The notes beneath the pieces were generated by a model that was not told the DNA's origin, ran no database searches, and saw only the letters and a list, made by a program, of their open reading frames with translations. From JAOTVV01 sp039591075 (GTDB lineage Bacteria > Gemmatimonadota > Gemmatimonadetes > Gemmatimonadales > GWC2-71-9), in assembly GCA_039591075.1 (NCBI GenBank), contig JBDHEI010000002.1, positions 62,001-126,000 on the forward strand: a stretch of DNA of 64,000 bases, given 5' to 3'. Every line of letters begins with the position of its first letter. The stretch's first letter is position 1. This document shows, in pieces, positions 18,445 through 27,675 of the stretch. Both the position numbers and the translations under genes were made by a program.

Positions 18445-19424
18445 GGCGCCTCCGCGATCTCGTCCCGGGCCGCGACCATGTTGTGGAGCGACAGATCGCG
18501 TAGCGTCGTCCCAGGGCCAATGAGCGAGTGACGAATGTCCAGCCCTTCGAGCACCGCGTTTTCGCCCACGATGGCATCCCGCACGGTGGTTCGTCGCAGG
18601 ACCGCACCCTCGTCGATCGAGACGTTCGGCCCGATCGTGCAATCCTCGAGGGTCACGCCCTGGGCGACGTAGACCGGCTCGATGACCCGCACGCTGTCGG
18701 TGCGCTCGGGCGTGCGCCGCCTCCCGTGCTCGAGCAAGTGCAGGTTCGTCGCGAGAACGGTTTCTACCTTGCCGCAGTCATACCACCCCTTCACCTCCGC
18801 GGTCTTGAGCCGCTTCCCTCGGTCGATCATGTATTGGAACGCGTCCGTGAGAAACCACTCCCCCTTCTGCTGCGGCCCCGACAACGTGTTGGCGATCCCC
18901 TCGAACAGCAGCTTCCAGTCACGGATGTAGTAGAGACCGATGTTGGCGAGGTTGGAGATGGGCTCGCTGGGCTTCTCCACGATCTGCCGCATGTACCCGT
19001 CGGCATCCGTCACCACCACGCCGAACCGCTGGTAATCCTCGACTTCCTTGACCCAAACAATCCCGTCGGCGTCGAGGGTCTTCGTCACCGAGAGATCGGC
19101 GTCGAACACGGTGTCGACGAACACGATCAGCACCGGCCCATCGACGTAGGGTCGGGCGAGATTGACGGCCCCGGCCGTTCCATCCTGTACACGCTGCTCC
19201 ACGAACCGGCTCGGCACGTCGTACGTGCGGCGAGCGTAGGCCTCGATCTGCTCTTTTAGGTGGCCGGTGATGAAGATGAGCTCCTCGATGTCGAGGCCGA
19301 CCAGCGTATCCATCACGTAGTCCAGCACCGGTCGGCCGGCAACGCGGACCAGCGGCTTGGGCACGTGCTTGGTGACCGGGAGGAGGCGCGTACCTTTCCC
19401 CGCCACGGGCAAGATCACTTTCAT
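18441..19424 (-). CDS. Sugar-1-phosphate nucleotidyltransferase with left-handed beta-helix
   Basis: 327 residues from ATG 19424, which forms a TGATG overlap with the cupin gene; a GTG one codon earlier is also possible. The N-terminal nucleotidyltransferase domain carries the pyrophosphorylase signature GKGTRLLPVTKHVPKPL, then FVDTVFDAD as the metal-binding Asp region. Residues about 240-315 are hexapeptide-like repeats (VTLEDCTIGPNVSIDEGAVL), a beta-helix cap. It makes an NDP-sugar (glucose- or mannose-type; specificity not determinable) for cell-surface polysaccharide synthesis. The cupin upstream resembles the mannose-6-phosphate isomerase cupin domain, which favours a mannose context. 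Confidence 0.82.
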   Translation of the reverse strand: MKVILPVAGKGTRLLPVTKHVPKPLVRVAGRPVLDYVMDTLVGLDIEELIFITGHLKEQIEAYARRTYDVPSRFVEQRVQDGTAGAVNLARPYVDGPVLIVFVDTVFDADLSVTKTLDADGIVWVKEVEDYQRFGVVVTDADGYMRQIVEKPSEPISNLANIGLYYIRDWKLLFEGIANTLSGPQQKGEWFLTDAFQYMIDRGKRLKTAEVKGWYDCGKVETVLATNLHLLEHGRRRTPERTDSVRVIEPVYVAQGVTLEDCTIGPNVSIDEGAVLRRTTVRDAIVGENAVLEGLDIRHSLIGPGTTLRDLSLHNMVAARDEIAEAP

Positions 19425-19771
19425 CACACTCTCCCGTATCGGTCCTGCAGTCGAACGACGTCATCCAGTTCCGGCGTCGAGACTTCGAGCAGGTCGCTCG
19501 TCACCACGGCTTCCATCTGGTGCACGGTCCCCGGGGTCACGTGATATCGCTCGCCTTCCTGCATCCGCCGTTCCGTCAATTCACCATCGACCTGCACGCG
19601 AAAGAAGATCTCACCGCGAAGGAGAAAGATCGTCTCGTCCTTCCGCTCGTGATACTGGAGGCTCAACAAATGGCCCGCCTCGATGTGCAGGATCTTGCCC
19701 ACGTAGCGATCGGTCTTCGCCCAGATGAGCTCGTACCCCCACGGTTTCTCGACTCTATGCGGTAGCTTCAC
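19424..19771 (-). CDS. Cupin, mannose-6-phosphate isomerase type II-like
   Basis: 115 residues, a single cupin domain equal to the C-terminal domain of bifunctional mannose-1-P guanylyltransferase/M6P isomerase: PHRVEKPWGYELIW start, LSLQYHERKDETIFLLRG with the His/Glu metal ligands, and TPGTVHQMEA with the final His. As a stand-alone domain it may isomerise mannose-6-phosphate/fructose-6-phosphate or only bind a sugar phosphate. It is directly coupled to the nucleotidyltransferase, reconstituting as two genes what is often one fused protein. Confidence 0.8.
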   Translation of the reverse strand: MKLPHRVEKPWGYELIWAKTDRYVGKILHIEAGHLLSLQYHERKDETIFLLRGEIFFRVQVDGELTERRMQEGERYHVTPGTVHQMEAVVTSDLLEVSTPELDDVVRLQDRYGRV

Positions 19772-19786
19772 AGCATTGTCCTCGGT

Positions 19787-20383
19787 TCAAACGTCAAGGT
19801 GCAGCTTCAGCGACGAGGGGGTCGTGGGACAGGCACGCACACACACCCCACATCCCACACACCCCTCCTGATGGATGACCGGCCGCCCCTCGGTGTCCAG
19901 TGTCAAGGCCCGTTCGCCCACTGGGCAGATCCGCGCGCAGGTGCCGCACTCCACGCCCTGGAACGCGATACATCGCTCCGGCACCAACTCCAGCACGGCC
20001 AGCCGATAGCCCTCCCAGAGGTTCTCCGGGAGGACCAGGGCGCCTGTCTCGCAGGCTCGCACGCACGGCATGTCGAGGCACACAGTGCACGGCTGAATCG
20101 ACGGGTCGATCATCGGCGTGCCCACCGCGAGCCCCGCACCCGGCGGGGCCTGGACGATGGCGCGCGCCGGACACACCTCGATGCAATCTCCGCACCGTGT
20201 GCAGGCCGCCAGGAAGGGGAGCTCGTCGATCGCTCCCGGCGGCCGGAGCGCCTGCATCGGTGAGACGCGTCGTTCCGTACGACGCACCACCTCCCGCATC
20301 AGCCGCCCAACGGTCTCGCGGAAGAACGATCGGCGATCGCCGCCCGGACCGTTCAGAAACTTCGCTCGAGACTCATCAACCAT
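19787..20383 (-). CDS. Four-cluster ferredoxin-type protein (NapG/MauM-like)
   Basis: 198 residues with four complete 4Fe-4S motifs: C61-C64-C67-C71, C99-C102-C107-C111, C138-C146-C149-C153 and C175-C178-C181-C185. This spacing is that of NapF/NapG/MauM-type ferredoxins. The N-terminal GGDRRSFFRETVGR looks like a Tat motif, but no clear hydrophobic stretch follows, so export is doubtful. It starts 31 nt inside the M1 peptidase gene. The electron donor and acceptor are unknown; no nitrate reductase or amine dehydrogenase genes are nearby. Confidence 0.8.
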   Translation of the reverse strand: MVDESRAKFLNGPGGDRRSFFRETVGRLMREVVRRTERRVSPMQALRPPGAIDELPFLAACTRCGDCIEVCPARAIVQAPPGAGLAVGTPMIDPSIQPCTVCLDMPCVRACETGALVLPENLWEGYRLAVLELVPERCIAFQGVECGTCARICPVGERALTLDTEGRPVIHQEGCVGCGVCVRACPTTPSSLKLHLDV

Positions 20384-23364
20384 CGAAACTCGATCGTCTC
20401 AGTTCCTTGGCGCCGGTTGTGGGCGTATTGCGGCCGGCTCACGACGAACGGGAATTCCACACGCAACGGCACGTCGACGTCGCCGATACGGAGCCCCAGC
20501 CGAAGACCTGCACCGGCATCGAGGAGCGGCGTAACTGCTGCGCCGCCCGTTGACGGTACTGCCAACGAGTCCGCCAGCGCACCGTCGCCGAATATCACGA
20601 CGGATGCTGTCCGCAACGGACCGCGATTCGACCGACGCAACACCCGCTCGACTTCAAGGTTGATCGACGTCAGCCAGCGTCCGCCGAGGCCCGGGGTGTA
20701 GCCACGGAGGTTGCCGTTCCCGGGCGCGTGATAGAAGAACTCGGGTCGCACGAATGCCGCCCCTCGGGACCGGATCAACGGGTTGGCAAATCGCTCGTAC
20801 GCATCGGCACCGTCCACTGGTATCGCGCGCTGCGCCAACGGGACGCTTTCACCCAGGTACCCACCCCCAAAAACCCTCGCACCGAGGATCCACGCCCCGC
20901 CCGCCGTCGACCAGCGCACGGCCGCGCTCCCCGTAGCTCGACCGAACGGCTCCACGTCGTAGCGTCGTTCGAAACGCGCGCCCAGGTCCCGAGCGGCGTA
21001 GGCAATGCCGCCCCCGTAGGCGATCTTCATGCGCCATTGGGCGTTCCGGGTCGATCGGTTCCACGCGGCGACGTGCGTAATCTCCCCGGTTCCACCGTTC
21101 TCCCACTGCGCGCGGTCGAGGAAGGTCATGTTCCGGGTGACCATCCATGTAGCCGTCAATCGATCTCGGCGGACGTTGGGACGTGCGAACGACGTCCGCC
21201 GCTCCCACTCCCAGGCCACCTCGGCCCCGGTGCGTCCCTCGAGCACCCACGCCTCCAGCGATTGCGCGCTCCGTGGAGTGCGGAGCCACCTGGGATTACT
21301 GAGCCGTACGCGAAAGTCAAACCAGGCGTCGTCCCGTTCCGTCGTGGGGTCGTCTCCCGTCAGCCCGCGCGAGAGCCACATCTCGTGTCGCTCGTAACGG
21401 CCCAGGTAGTTGGAGCGCACCCGCGTGCCAACCGTGAGCCCTCCCGCTTCGTTGTACCACGCGGTGGGCGCGATGGAGCTGACCAGGCGATCACGGTGGG
21501 ACGGCTCGTGCACGTAGGTATCGAACCGCCAGGCATCGTTCAGGAACGCCAGGAATCGCCGCTCCCTGTTGTTCAGGTAGTTCCAGTCGTGCGTCCGGAG
21601 GCGGGGGTCGAGCATCAGCCGGCCGGGCCGCTCGGCTGTCCGAAACCGAACCACCTCCCGCTCGGGTCTCCCCGATGATCGTGCATAGACAGACAGGTCG
21701 CCATCTGCCGCGGACCCGATCTCGACGGGGATCATCCCATCGCCCAGACGACGCACTTCGACACTGGTCTCCCAGCTCCCGTCCGCTGCCTCGCGCCGGG
21801 TGACCTTTCCGATCGCATAGTCGTACACCGGCGTCCCGTGGAGCCACTGGCTGAAGAACGTTCGGAGGTCCCTCCCGCTCTCCGTCTCGGCCACCTCGAG
21901 CAGGGCAGACTCCGTCACATGCTTGAGCTTCCAGCGCGCATAGTACTCCCGCAGGATCGCCCGCATGACGTCGTCCCCGACGATGTACCGCAGCTGATGG
22001 AAGAACAGCTGTCCCTTGGCGTACACCATCGTGCCGTACGTCGCGAAGTCCCGATAGTCCTCGCTCACCATGCTGACCGGCTCGGACCAGCCGTCGAGAT
22101 CCTGGTCCAGCACGAACCGCTCCAGCCCCGAGTACCCATCGAAGTCCGGAAACCGTTCCTCGAAGTACCACGCCGTTTGGAAGCTGGAAAACCCCTCGTC
22201 GAGGAAGCCCTCTTTCCACTCGTTGTTCGCCAGGATGCCCATCAGGTAATTGTGGCCGACCTCGTGCAGGATGAGTCCGAGGCTCGCGCCACCGTTCATC
22301 ACCATCATCGGGAACTCGGTTCCACCGCCCTCGATGCGGTGCACGTTGGTGAGTTGCGGCCACGGAAACGGTCCAAATAGCTCGTCCAACCATCGCAGCG
22401 CCTCGACCGTCCGCGCCACCACAACACCGTTTCCCCACTGCGCGCGGTCGTCGGGCAGGTAGAGCACACGCACCACCACGTCGTTGAACCGACCCTCTTC
22501 GTAGACGTAATCGGGGTTCAGCGACATCGCGAAATGATGCACGTCCTCGGCGTAGAACCTGACACACTTGCGACCCACGTCGATCGCCAGCGTCCGGCAT
22601 CCCGCACCACGGTATGCTGCTTCGGCATACCAGTCCCGCTGATGGTCCACCGTGACGCGCTGATCGGCCTTCCGACGCTCCCACCCGGGATCGCCTTCGA
22701 CCGGAACGCCGGTCGCACCGACCACCTGGTCTTCCAGGAGATCCAGCGTCACATCATAGGTGGCGAACTCGCCATAGAACTCCCCGGCGGGGTAGAGTGG
22801 ATGCGCTTGCCACCCGAGGCGGTCGTACACCACGACGCGAGGATACCACTGCGCAAAATCGAAGCGCCGGCCCTCCCGTCCCTGACGGCGCGGCACGGTG
22901 CTGGGTCGCGCGTCCCACTCGATCACGACCTCGAGGCTGTCGCCCGGCGGCAACGGTGTCGGCAGCGGAAAACGGGCAATGGTCGAATCCGGCGCGTAGG
23001 GGAACTCGGGCTGGACGGTCACACCGTCGATGCTGCTCCGCCGGATGCGTTCGTACGCGTAGTCCGGATCGCCAAGATCGTTGAATCGCCGCGCACCCTC
23101 GATGCTGTCGCGGTCGGCCCACCGGGAGCCGGGGCGAAAGGCGTTGAGATACAGATGGACGTAGAAATCCTCGAGGGTATCGGGCGACCGATTGGTGTAG
23201 CGAATACGGGCTCGCCCACTCAGCACTCCCGTCGCCTCGTCGAGCCTGGCCACCACCTCGTAGCGCACGTCCTGCTGCCAATACGCCGGGGTATCGGCCT
23301 CGACAAGAGGACCGACCGAAGCGGATACGACGGCTCCCAGCAGAGAGGGGTGCAACCAGGTCAC
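20353..23364 (-). CDS. M1 family metallopeptidase fused to a C-terminal outer-membrane beta-barrel-like domain
   Basis: 1003 residues from GTG 23364 (GGAGAG 5 nt upstream; signal peptide WLHPSLLGAVVSASVGP follows). The N-terminal half is an M1 peptidase with HEVGH (His367, Glu368, His371) and the third ligand Glu390 exactly 18 residues later in FLDEGF, so the zinc site is complete. From about residue 620 to the end the sequence changes to alternating, aromatic-rich strands with Trp/Tyr girdles. It includes GNGNLRGYTPGLGGRW and ends in a terminal Phe (RWLMSLERSF), features of Omp85/surface-antigen barrels. I infer an outer-membrane-anchored aminopeptidase. The peptidase call is firm; the barrel call is from strand pattern only. 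Confidence 0.85.
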   Translation of the reverse strand: MTWLHPSLLGAVVSASVGPLVEADTPAYWQQDVRYEVVARLDEATGVLSGRARIRYTNRSPDTLEDFYVHLYLNAFRPGSRWADRDSIEGARRFNDLGDPDYAYERIRRSSIDGVTVQPEFPYAPDSTIARFPLPTPLPPGDSLEVVIEWDARPSTVPRRQGREGRRFDFAQWYPRVVVYDRLGWQAHPLYPAGEFYGEFATYDVTLDLLEDQVVGATGVPVEGDPGWERRKADQRVTVDHQRDWYAEAAYRGAGCRTLAIDVGRKCVRFYAEDVHHFAMSLNPDYVYEEGRFNDVVVRVLYLPDDRAQWGNGVVVARTVEALRWLDELFGPFPWPQLTNVHRIEGGGTEFPMMVMNGGASLGLILHEVGHNYLMGILANNEWKEGFLDEGFSSFQTAWYFEERFPDFDGYSGLERFVLDQDLDGWSEPVSMVSEDYRDFATYGTMVYAKGQLFFHQLRYIVGDDVMRAILREYYARWKLKHVTESALLEVAETESGRDLRTFFSQWLHGTPVYDYAIGKVTRREAADGSWETSVEVRRLGDGMIPVEIGSAADGDLSVYARSSGRPEREVVRFRTAERPGRLMLDPRLRTHDWNYLNNRERRFLAFLNDAWRFDTYVHEPSHRDRLVSSIAPTAWYNEAGGLTVGTRVRSNYLGRYERHEMWLSRGLTGDDPTTERDDAWFDFRVRLSNPRWLRTPRSAQSLEAWVLEGRTGAEVAWEWERRTSFARPNVRRDRLTATWMVTRNMTFLDRAQWENGGTGEITHVAAWNRSTRNAQWRMKIAYGGGIAYAARDLGARFERRYDVEPFGRATGSAAVRWSTAGGAWILGARVFGGGYLGESVPLAQRAIPVDGADAYERFANPLIRSRGAAFVRPEFFYHAPGNGNLRGYTPGLGGRWLTSINLEVERVLRRSNRGPLRTASVVIFGDGALADSLAVPSTGGAAVTPLLDAGAGLRLGLRIGDVDVPLRVEFPFVVSRPQYAHNRRQGTETIEFRWLMSLERSF

Positions 23365-23502
23365 GGAAACTCTCCAACGAGACTGCGACGGCGAAAGGTA
23401 CCACGCCAACTCCGACCCGACGAGCGGCGCACCAGGGTGGGCCATATCTTCCAGATGCGCGACGTGTACCGTCTCGCCACCTCGACGGACAATCGGTGCC
23501 CC

Positions 23503-24450
23503 ATGGTCTCGACTCCGAATTCCCCACCTGCCTACCTGCGACTTCGACCGGGCGAGTTAGACGACCGCGCGGACCGCGCGATTCGAGCGCTGGCCGACTG
23601 TCGAGCCTGTCCCCGCGACTGCCGTGTGAACCGACTCGAGGCCAAATGGGCCGCCTGTAAGACCGGTCGGCACGCCGTGGTGAGCAGCGCCTTCGCCCAC
23701 CTTGGCGAGGAGGACTGCCTGCGGGGATGGCGGGGTTCGGGCACGATCTTCTTTGCGCACTGCAACCTGCGGTGCGTGTTCTGTCAGAACTTCGACATCA
23801 GCCAGGCAGTCCGACCAGGCCCGGCTGCACCGGGGACCCCCCCAGAGGTGATTGCTGACACGATGCTGGCACTGCAGGCAGCCGGGTGCCACAACATCAA
23901 CCTCGTGACGCCAGAGCACGTGGTGCCACAGGTGCTCGAGGCACTTGCGGTCGCCGTTGCGCGAGGTCTCACCCTCCCCATCGTGTACAACACGAGCGCG
24001 TACGACGCGATCGAGAGTCTCCAGAGCCTCGAGGGCATCGTGGACATCTACATGCCCGACTTCAAGTACTGGTCGCCGCAGACGAGCTGTCGATACCTCA
24101 AGGCGGAGGATTACCCTGAGGTCGCCAGAGCGGCCATCCGGGAGATGCATCGGCAGGTCGGCGACCTGACCTTCGACGCCGACGGGATTGCCGTGCGCGG
24201 TCTCCTCCTACGTCACCTCGTGATGCCTGGCGGCCTGGATGAGACGCGCTCGATCCTCGAGTGGGTCGCGCGGGAGATCAGCCCGGAGTCGTACCTGAAC
24301 CTCATGGATCAGTACCGGCCGGCGGGTCATGTTGGAGGTGGCCGGTATCCGGAACTCGACCGGCGAGTGACCGGTCGAGAGTTCGCCCATGCCCGGCAGT
24401 ACGCCCTGTCACGGGGACTTCGTCTGGACGAGCGACGCGTCCGATTCTGA
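23503..24450 (+). CDS. PflX-like radical SAM protein (COG1313 type)
   Basis: 315 residues from ATG 23503; the open frame continues upstream but overlaps the divergent M1 gene. An N-terminal cysteine-rich leader (C33, C36, C40, C52 in CRACPRDC...AAC) precedes the radical SAM site C87-x3-C91-x2-C94 in HCNLRCVFC. This arrangement and the FKYWSP and LNLMDQYRPA segments match uncharacterised PflX proteins, which resemble pyruvate formate-lyase activase. It presumably generates a 5'-deoxyadenosyl radical, but its target is unknown and no glycyl-radical enzyme is nearby. First gene of a plus-strand block divergent from the M1 peptidase. Confidence 0.85.
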   Translation: MVSTPNSPPAYLRLRPGELDDRADRAIRALADCRACPRDCRVNRLEAKWAACKTGRHAVVSSAFAHLGEEDCLRGWRGSGTIFFAHCNLRCVFCQNFDISQAVRPGPAAPGTPPEVIADTMLALQAAGCHNINLVTPEHVVPQVLEALAVAVARGLTLPIVYNTSAYDAIESLQSLEGIVDIYMPDFKYWSPQTSCRYLKAEDYPEVARAAIREMHRQVGDLTFDADGIAVRGLLLRHLVMPGGLDETRSILEWVAREISPESYLNLMDQYRPAGHVGGGRYPELDRRVTGREFAHARQYALSRGLRLDERRVRF

Positions 24451-24513
24451 TCGGGGTTCCGCGGCCGGGGGGGTGACGCCAGACCGCCCGAGGAGTCGCT
24501 ATCTTTCTCCCCT

Positions 24514-25317
24514 ATGTCGTTCCTCCTCATCGCCACCCTCTTCCAACTGCAGATCCCGGCGCCGGTCGGCTTCGTCAACGACTTCGCGGGCATCATCGAC
24601 GCGACATCCGAGCGACAAATGCTCGCCGTGATCGACGAGGTGCGTGTGAAGTCGCGCGGGGAGATCGTGGTCGTGACGCTCGCCGACCTGCACGGTCGGC
24701 GGGCCATCGACGTCGCACGGGACATCGGGAGGGCGTGGGAGGTCGGTGCCCGGGGCGGAGCCGGCGACCCAGCCCGCAACACGGGAGTCGTGCTCCTGCT
24801 CAAGCCTTCCGAGCGACCAGGTGACGGTGGGGCGGACCTCGCGATCGGCACCGGGACCGGCACGGAGGGCTTCATTCCGGATGCGCGGGCCGGGCGCATA
24901 CGTGACGCCATCGGCCGAGCTGCAACGGAGAGCGGGAGCTACGCCACCGGACTCGCCGCGGGCGTCTGGCTGCTGGGCCAGGCGTACGCCGAGGAATTCG
25001 GATTCGAGTTGACGGGACAACCACCGGCACAGCTCCCCCGCGGTACCTTGGAACCGGCCGGCGGTGCAGCCTGGATCATCGTTCCCCTCGTGATCATCTT
25101 GTTTCTCCTGAGCGGGCTCGCGGGACGGCGTGGCTACGGCCGGCGGCGATCCACGACCAGCATCCTGAGCTGGCTGTTGCTCGGGATGCTGCTCGGCGGG
25201 GGGCGCGGCGGCGGGCGACATGGCGGCGGATGGGGCGGCGGCTTTGGGGGTGGCGGGTTCGGGGGTTTCGGCGGCGGCGGCGGCTTCGGCGGCGGCGGCG
25301 CTTCGGGGAGCTTTTGA
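24514..25317 (+). CDS. TPM domain membrane protein (YgcG-like)
   Basis: 267 residues: short N-terminal signal or anchor, TPM domain (about 18-165, beginning GFVNDFAGIIDATSERQM and containing SRGEIVVVTLAD), a membrane helix (WIIVPLVIILFLLSGLA), a basic patch, then a Gly/Phe-rich tail ending ASGSF. TPM proteins pair with LemA across bacteria; their role is unclear, with a photosystem repair phosphatase as one plant relative. No Shine-Dalgarno sequence is visible before the ATG, while TATCTT lies about 10 nt upstream, so the message may be leaderless. The stop codon abuts the next ATG. Confidence 0.85.
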   Translation: MSFLLIATLFQLQIPAPVGFVNDFAGIIDATSERQMLAVIDEVRVKSRGEIVVVTLADLHGRRAIDVARDIGRAWEVGARGGAGDPARNTGVVLLLKPSERPGDGGADLAIGTGTGTEGFIPDARAGRIRDAIGRAATESGSYATGLAAGVWLLGQAYAEEFGFELTGQPPAQLPRGTLEPAGGAAWIIVPLVIILFLLSGLAGRRGYGRRRSTTSILSWLLLGMLLGGGRGGGRHGGGWGGGFGGGGFGGFGGGGGFGGGGASGSF

Positions 25318-26064
25318 ATGGCGAAAGACACGAGAGCACAGCTCGCGCAGCTGACAAAACAGGTCGAGACGGCACTGGGATCCAACCTGGTGACTCTCGC
25401 CGCCTTCGGACCGGCGATCCGCCACGATACGAGGGAAGGCGAGCGCCTCGTCACGACGTTGCTCATCGTCAAGGATGCGTCGCCTGCGGCGCTCAAAGCC
25501 GTCGAGCCCTCCATCCTGGAGTGGACCCGCAAGGGATACCCCCCACCCCTCGTGTTCGCGGAGGAGGAATGGCGGAGGTCCACGGACGTCTTTCCCATGG
25601 AGATCGAAGACATGCGGGAAGCGCATGAGATCTTGCTGGGGGCAGACGCGTTCTCTGGGCTCGCCACCACGCGAGCGGACCTGCGGCGGGAACTCGAGCG
25701 CGAGATCCGAGGAAAGCTGTTACGGCTCCGGACGGAGTTCGTTGCGGCAGCCGCCCGCGGCAAGGCCCTCGAGGACCTGCTGCTCGATTCTGCGGGGACG
25801 TTCTTCGTGATCTTCCGCGCGGTGCTGCGTTTGACCGGGCATACACCGCCGCAGACTCCGCGGGCATTGATCCAGGAAACCGCCGCGGTTGCTGGCCTCG
25901 ACGTCAAAGCGTTCGAATGGGTCATCGACAAGCTGGTGGGACACAACGTTCCGTCCCTCAAGGCTCACGATCCGGTGGGCGACCGGTACGTGGAACAGAT
26001 CGAGCACCTCGCCCGATTCGTCGATCGATATGAATCACCGGGCGCCGACCAGGCGCCAAAGTAG
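25318..26064 (+). CDS. Hypothetical protein between TPM and LemA genes
   Basis: 248 residues, soluble, starting immediately after the TPM stop. The N-terminal 90 residues (LGSNLVTLAAFGPAIRH ... TTLLIVKDASPAAL) have the strand order of a nucleotidyltransferase-like fold but lack its GS and DxD catalytic residues. The C-terminal part is helical with many Arg/Glu pairs. I do not recognise the family. Placement between TPM and LemA genes suggests it belongs to the same envelope-associated system. Confidence 0.7.
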   Translation: MAKDTRAQLAQLTKQVETALGSNLVTLAAFGPAIRHDTREGERLVTTLLIVKDASPAALKAVEPSILEWTRKGYPPPLVFAEEEWRRSTDVFPMEIEDMREAHEILLGADAFSGLATTRADLRRELEREIRGKLLRLRTEFVAAAARGKALEDLLLDSAGTFFVIFRAVLRLTGHTPPQTPRALIQETAAVAGLDVKAFEWVIDKLVGHNVPSLKAHDPVGDRYVEQIEHLARFVDRYESPGADQAPK

Positions 26065-26074
26065 GAGAATCGAA

Positions 26075-26629
26075 ATGAAGCGAGCGTTTGTGATGACGTC
26101 CTGTGCGGCGCTGGTCGTGTCAGGGTGCGGCTACAACCGCATTCAGTCACTCGACGAGGAGGTGAGCGCGTTCCAGAGCCAAATCGAGGTTACCCTCCAG
26201 CGACGCGCCGACTTGATCCCCAATCTCGTGAACACCGTGAAGGGGTTCGCCCAGCAGGAGCAGACGATCTTCGAGCAGCTGACCGAGGCTCGGGCCCGAC
26301 TGGGGGGCGCGATCGAAGGCGGGGACCTCGCCGAGATGGCCGCGGCCAATCAGAACCTGACATCGGCCCTGGGCCGGCTCATCGTGTTGGTGGAAGACAA
26401 TCCGGAAATCCAGTCGAACGAGAACTTCCGCATGCTGCAGGACCAGCTGGAGGGAACGGAGAACCGGATCGCCACTGCTCGTCAGGACTACAACGCAGCG
26501 GTGCGCGAGTACAACGCCTACATCCGCCGCTTCCCCCAGGTGCTCACGGCCAAGGCCATCGGAGCAGGAGCGCGCGAGTATTTCGAAGCCGAGGAGGGCG
26601 CGCGGGCGGTTCCGACCGTGGAGTTCTGA
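26075..26629 (+). CDS. lemA: LemA family lipoprotein
   Basis: 184 residues from ATG 26075 with GGAG 8 nt upstream. Lipobox VSGC with Cys18 after a short hydrophobic leader. The body is the LemA helical bundle: QRRADLIPNLVNTVKGFA, EQLTEARARLGGA, LGRLIVLVEDNPEIQSNENF, ATARQDYNAAVREYN and a C-terminal TVEF. LemA proteins are envelope proteins of unclear function, commonly encoded with a TPM protein as here. Confidence 0.92.
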   Translation: MKRAFVMTSCAALVVSGCGYNRIQSLDEEVSAFQSQIEVTLQRRADLIPNLVNTVKGFAQQEQTIFEQLTEARARLGGAIEGGDLAEMAAANQNLTSALGRLIVLVEDNPEIQSNENFRMLQDQLEGTENRIATARQDYNAAVREYNAYIRRFPQVLTAKAIGAGAREYFEAEEGARAVPTVEF

Positions 26630-26677
26630 GGCGCAACAAGGGGGCTGGGGAGGCCCACCCCCTCCTCCCTCCTCCCC

Positions 26678-27559
26678 TCACCTGATCTCGACCCCCGCCG
26701 CCCGCTCGATCTCCTTGATGAGTTCGACGTGATCCGCCTCCTCGCCAAGGGTCTTCCGGCCCAGGGCGAAGGCCTCCCGCACCACACCGATCGCGGCATG
26801 CGGAACCCCGGTCTCCTGTAGCACCTTGAGCGCGATGCCGATGTCCTTGTCGAGCAGCGCAAGCCGGAAGGTGCGGGGCCAGCGTCGCGTGAGCACGCGT
26901 TGCGGGATCAGGTTCTCCGTCACGTTCGAGCGTCCGCTCGACGCGTTGATGACTTCCAGGGCGACCTCGCCCGAGACACCAAGCTTGACGAGGGCGGCGA
27001 GAGCTTCGCCGGCCGCCTGGATGTTCACCGCCAGCAGGGCGTTGTTGACGGCCTTGAGGGCATGGCCCGTTCCGACAGACCCTACGTGGACAACCTTGCC
27101 TGCAAAGGCGCTCACGACTTCACGGGCTCGAATGATGCCCGGCTCCGCGCCACCCAACATCACCGTGAGCGTCCCCTGAGTCGCCGCGCTCGTACCGCCG
27201 CTCACGGGCGCATCGACGAAGTGCACGCCGGCTTGGCTCAGTCGCTCCGCAATGGCGCGCGATGCCGCCGGGTCACCGGACGTGCAGTCCACCAGCAGGT
27301 GGTCCGTGCGCCACGCTCCCGCAACTCCCTCTACCAGGTCGCGCACTTCTGTGGATGTGGGGAGACAGGTGATCACAACATCCGCCCACTGGACGAGCTC
27401 TGCCGGGTCGGCGGCGACGGCCGCTCCGGTCTCCCGACCGAAGCTGTCGGCCCGGGAAGCGGTTCGGTTCCAGACCATGCAGTCAAACCGATCGGCCACA
27501 CGCACGGCCATGGGTCGCCCGATGGCTCCGAGACCGATGAATCCCACACGTGGTGCCAT
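26678..27559 (-). CDS. NAD(P)-dependent beta-hydroxyacid dehydrogenase (3-hydroxyisobutyrate dehydrogenase-like)
   Basis: 293 residues from ATG 27559, with GGGAGA just upstream; an ATG 21 nt earlier lacks a site. Rossmann motif GFIGLGAIGRPMA at the N-terminus, substrate-binding VDAPVSGGTSAA, and the conserved catalytic Lys in GHALKAVNNALLAV. The family includes 3-hydroxyisobutyrate dehydrogenase and tartronate semialdehyde reductase; the exact substrate is open. Convergent with lemA and separated from atpH by about 115 nt. Confidence 0.85.
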   Translation of the reverse strand: MAPRVGFIGLGAIGRPMAVRVADRFDCMVWNRTASRADSFGRETGAAVAADPAELVQWADVVITCLPTSTEVRDLVEGVAGAWRTDHLLVDCTSGDPAASRAIAERLSQAGVHFVDAPVSGGTSAATQGTLTVMLGGAEPGIIRAREVVSAFAGKVVHVGSVGTGHALKAVNNALLAVNIQAAGEALAALVKLGVSGEVALEVINASSGRSNVTENLIPQRVLTRRWPRTFRLALLDKDIGIALKVLQETGVPHAAIGVVREAFALGRKTLGEEADHVELIKEIERAAGVEIR

Positions 27560-27641
27560 GCTTTCTCCCGAAAACGGCACGACCCCGGGGCAGGACCGCC
27601 GGGGTCGGCTCGTGATCGACTAGTTCGCGACAGGAGGTGTC

Positions 27642-27657
27642 CCGGCGTTCACGCCGG
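27642..27657. terminator. Possible stem-loop downstream of atpH
   Basis: CCGGCG and CGCCGG arms around a TTCA loop, in the short gap after the atpH stop. No T-run follows on the minus strand, so intrinsic termination is only possible, not shown. It marks where the atp gene cluster ends without atpA. Confidence 0.35.
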
Positions 27658-27675
27658 CGACCGGCCGCCCGCTCA

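Noticed and set aside
27642..27657. Definite intrinsic terminator after atpH
   Set aside because: Stem of only six pairs and no T-run; kept only as a weak stem-loop feature.
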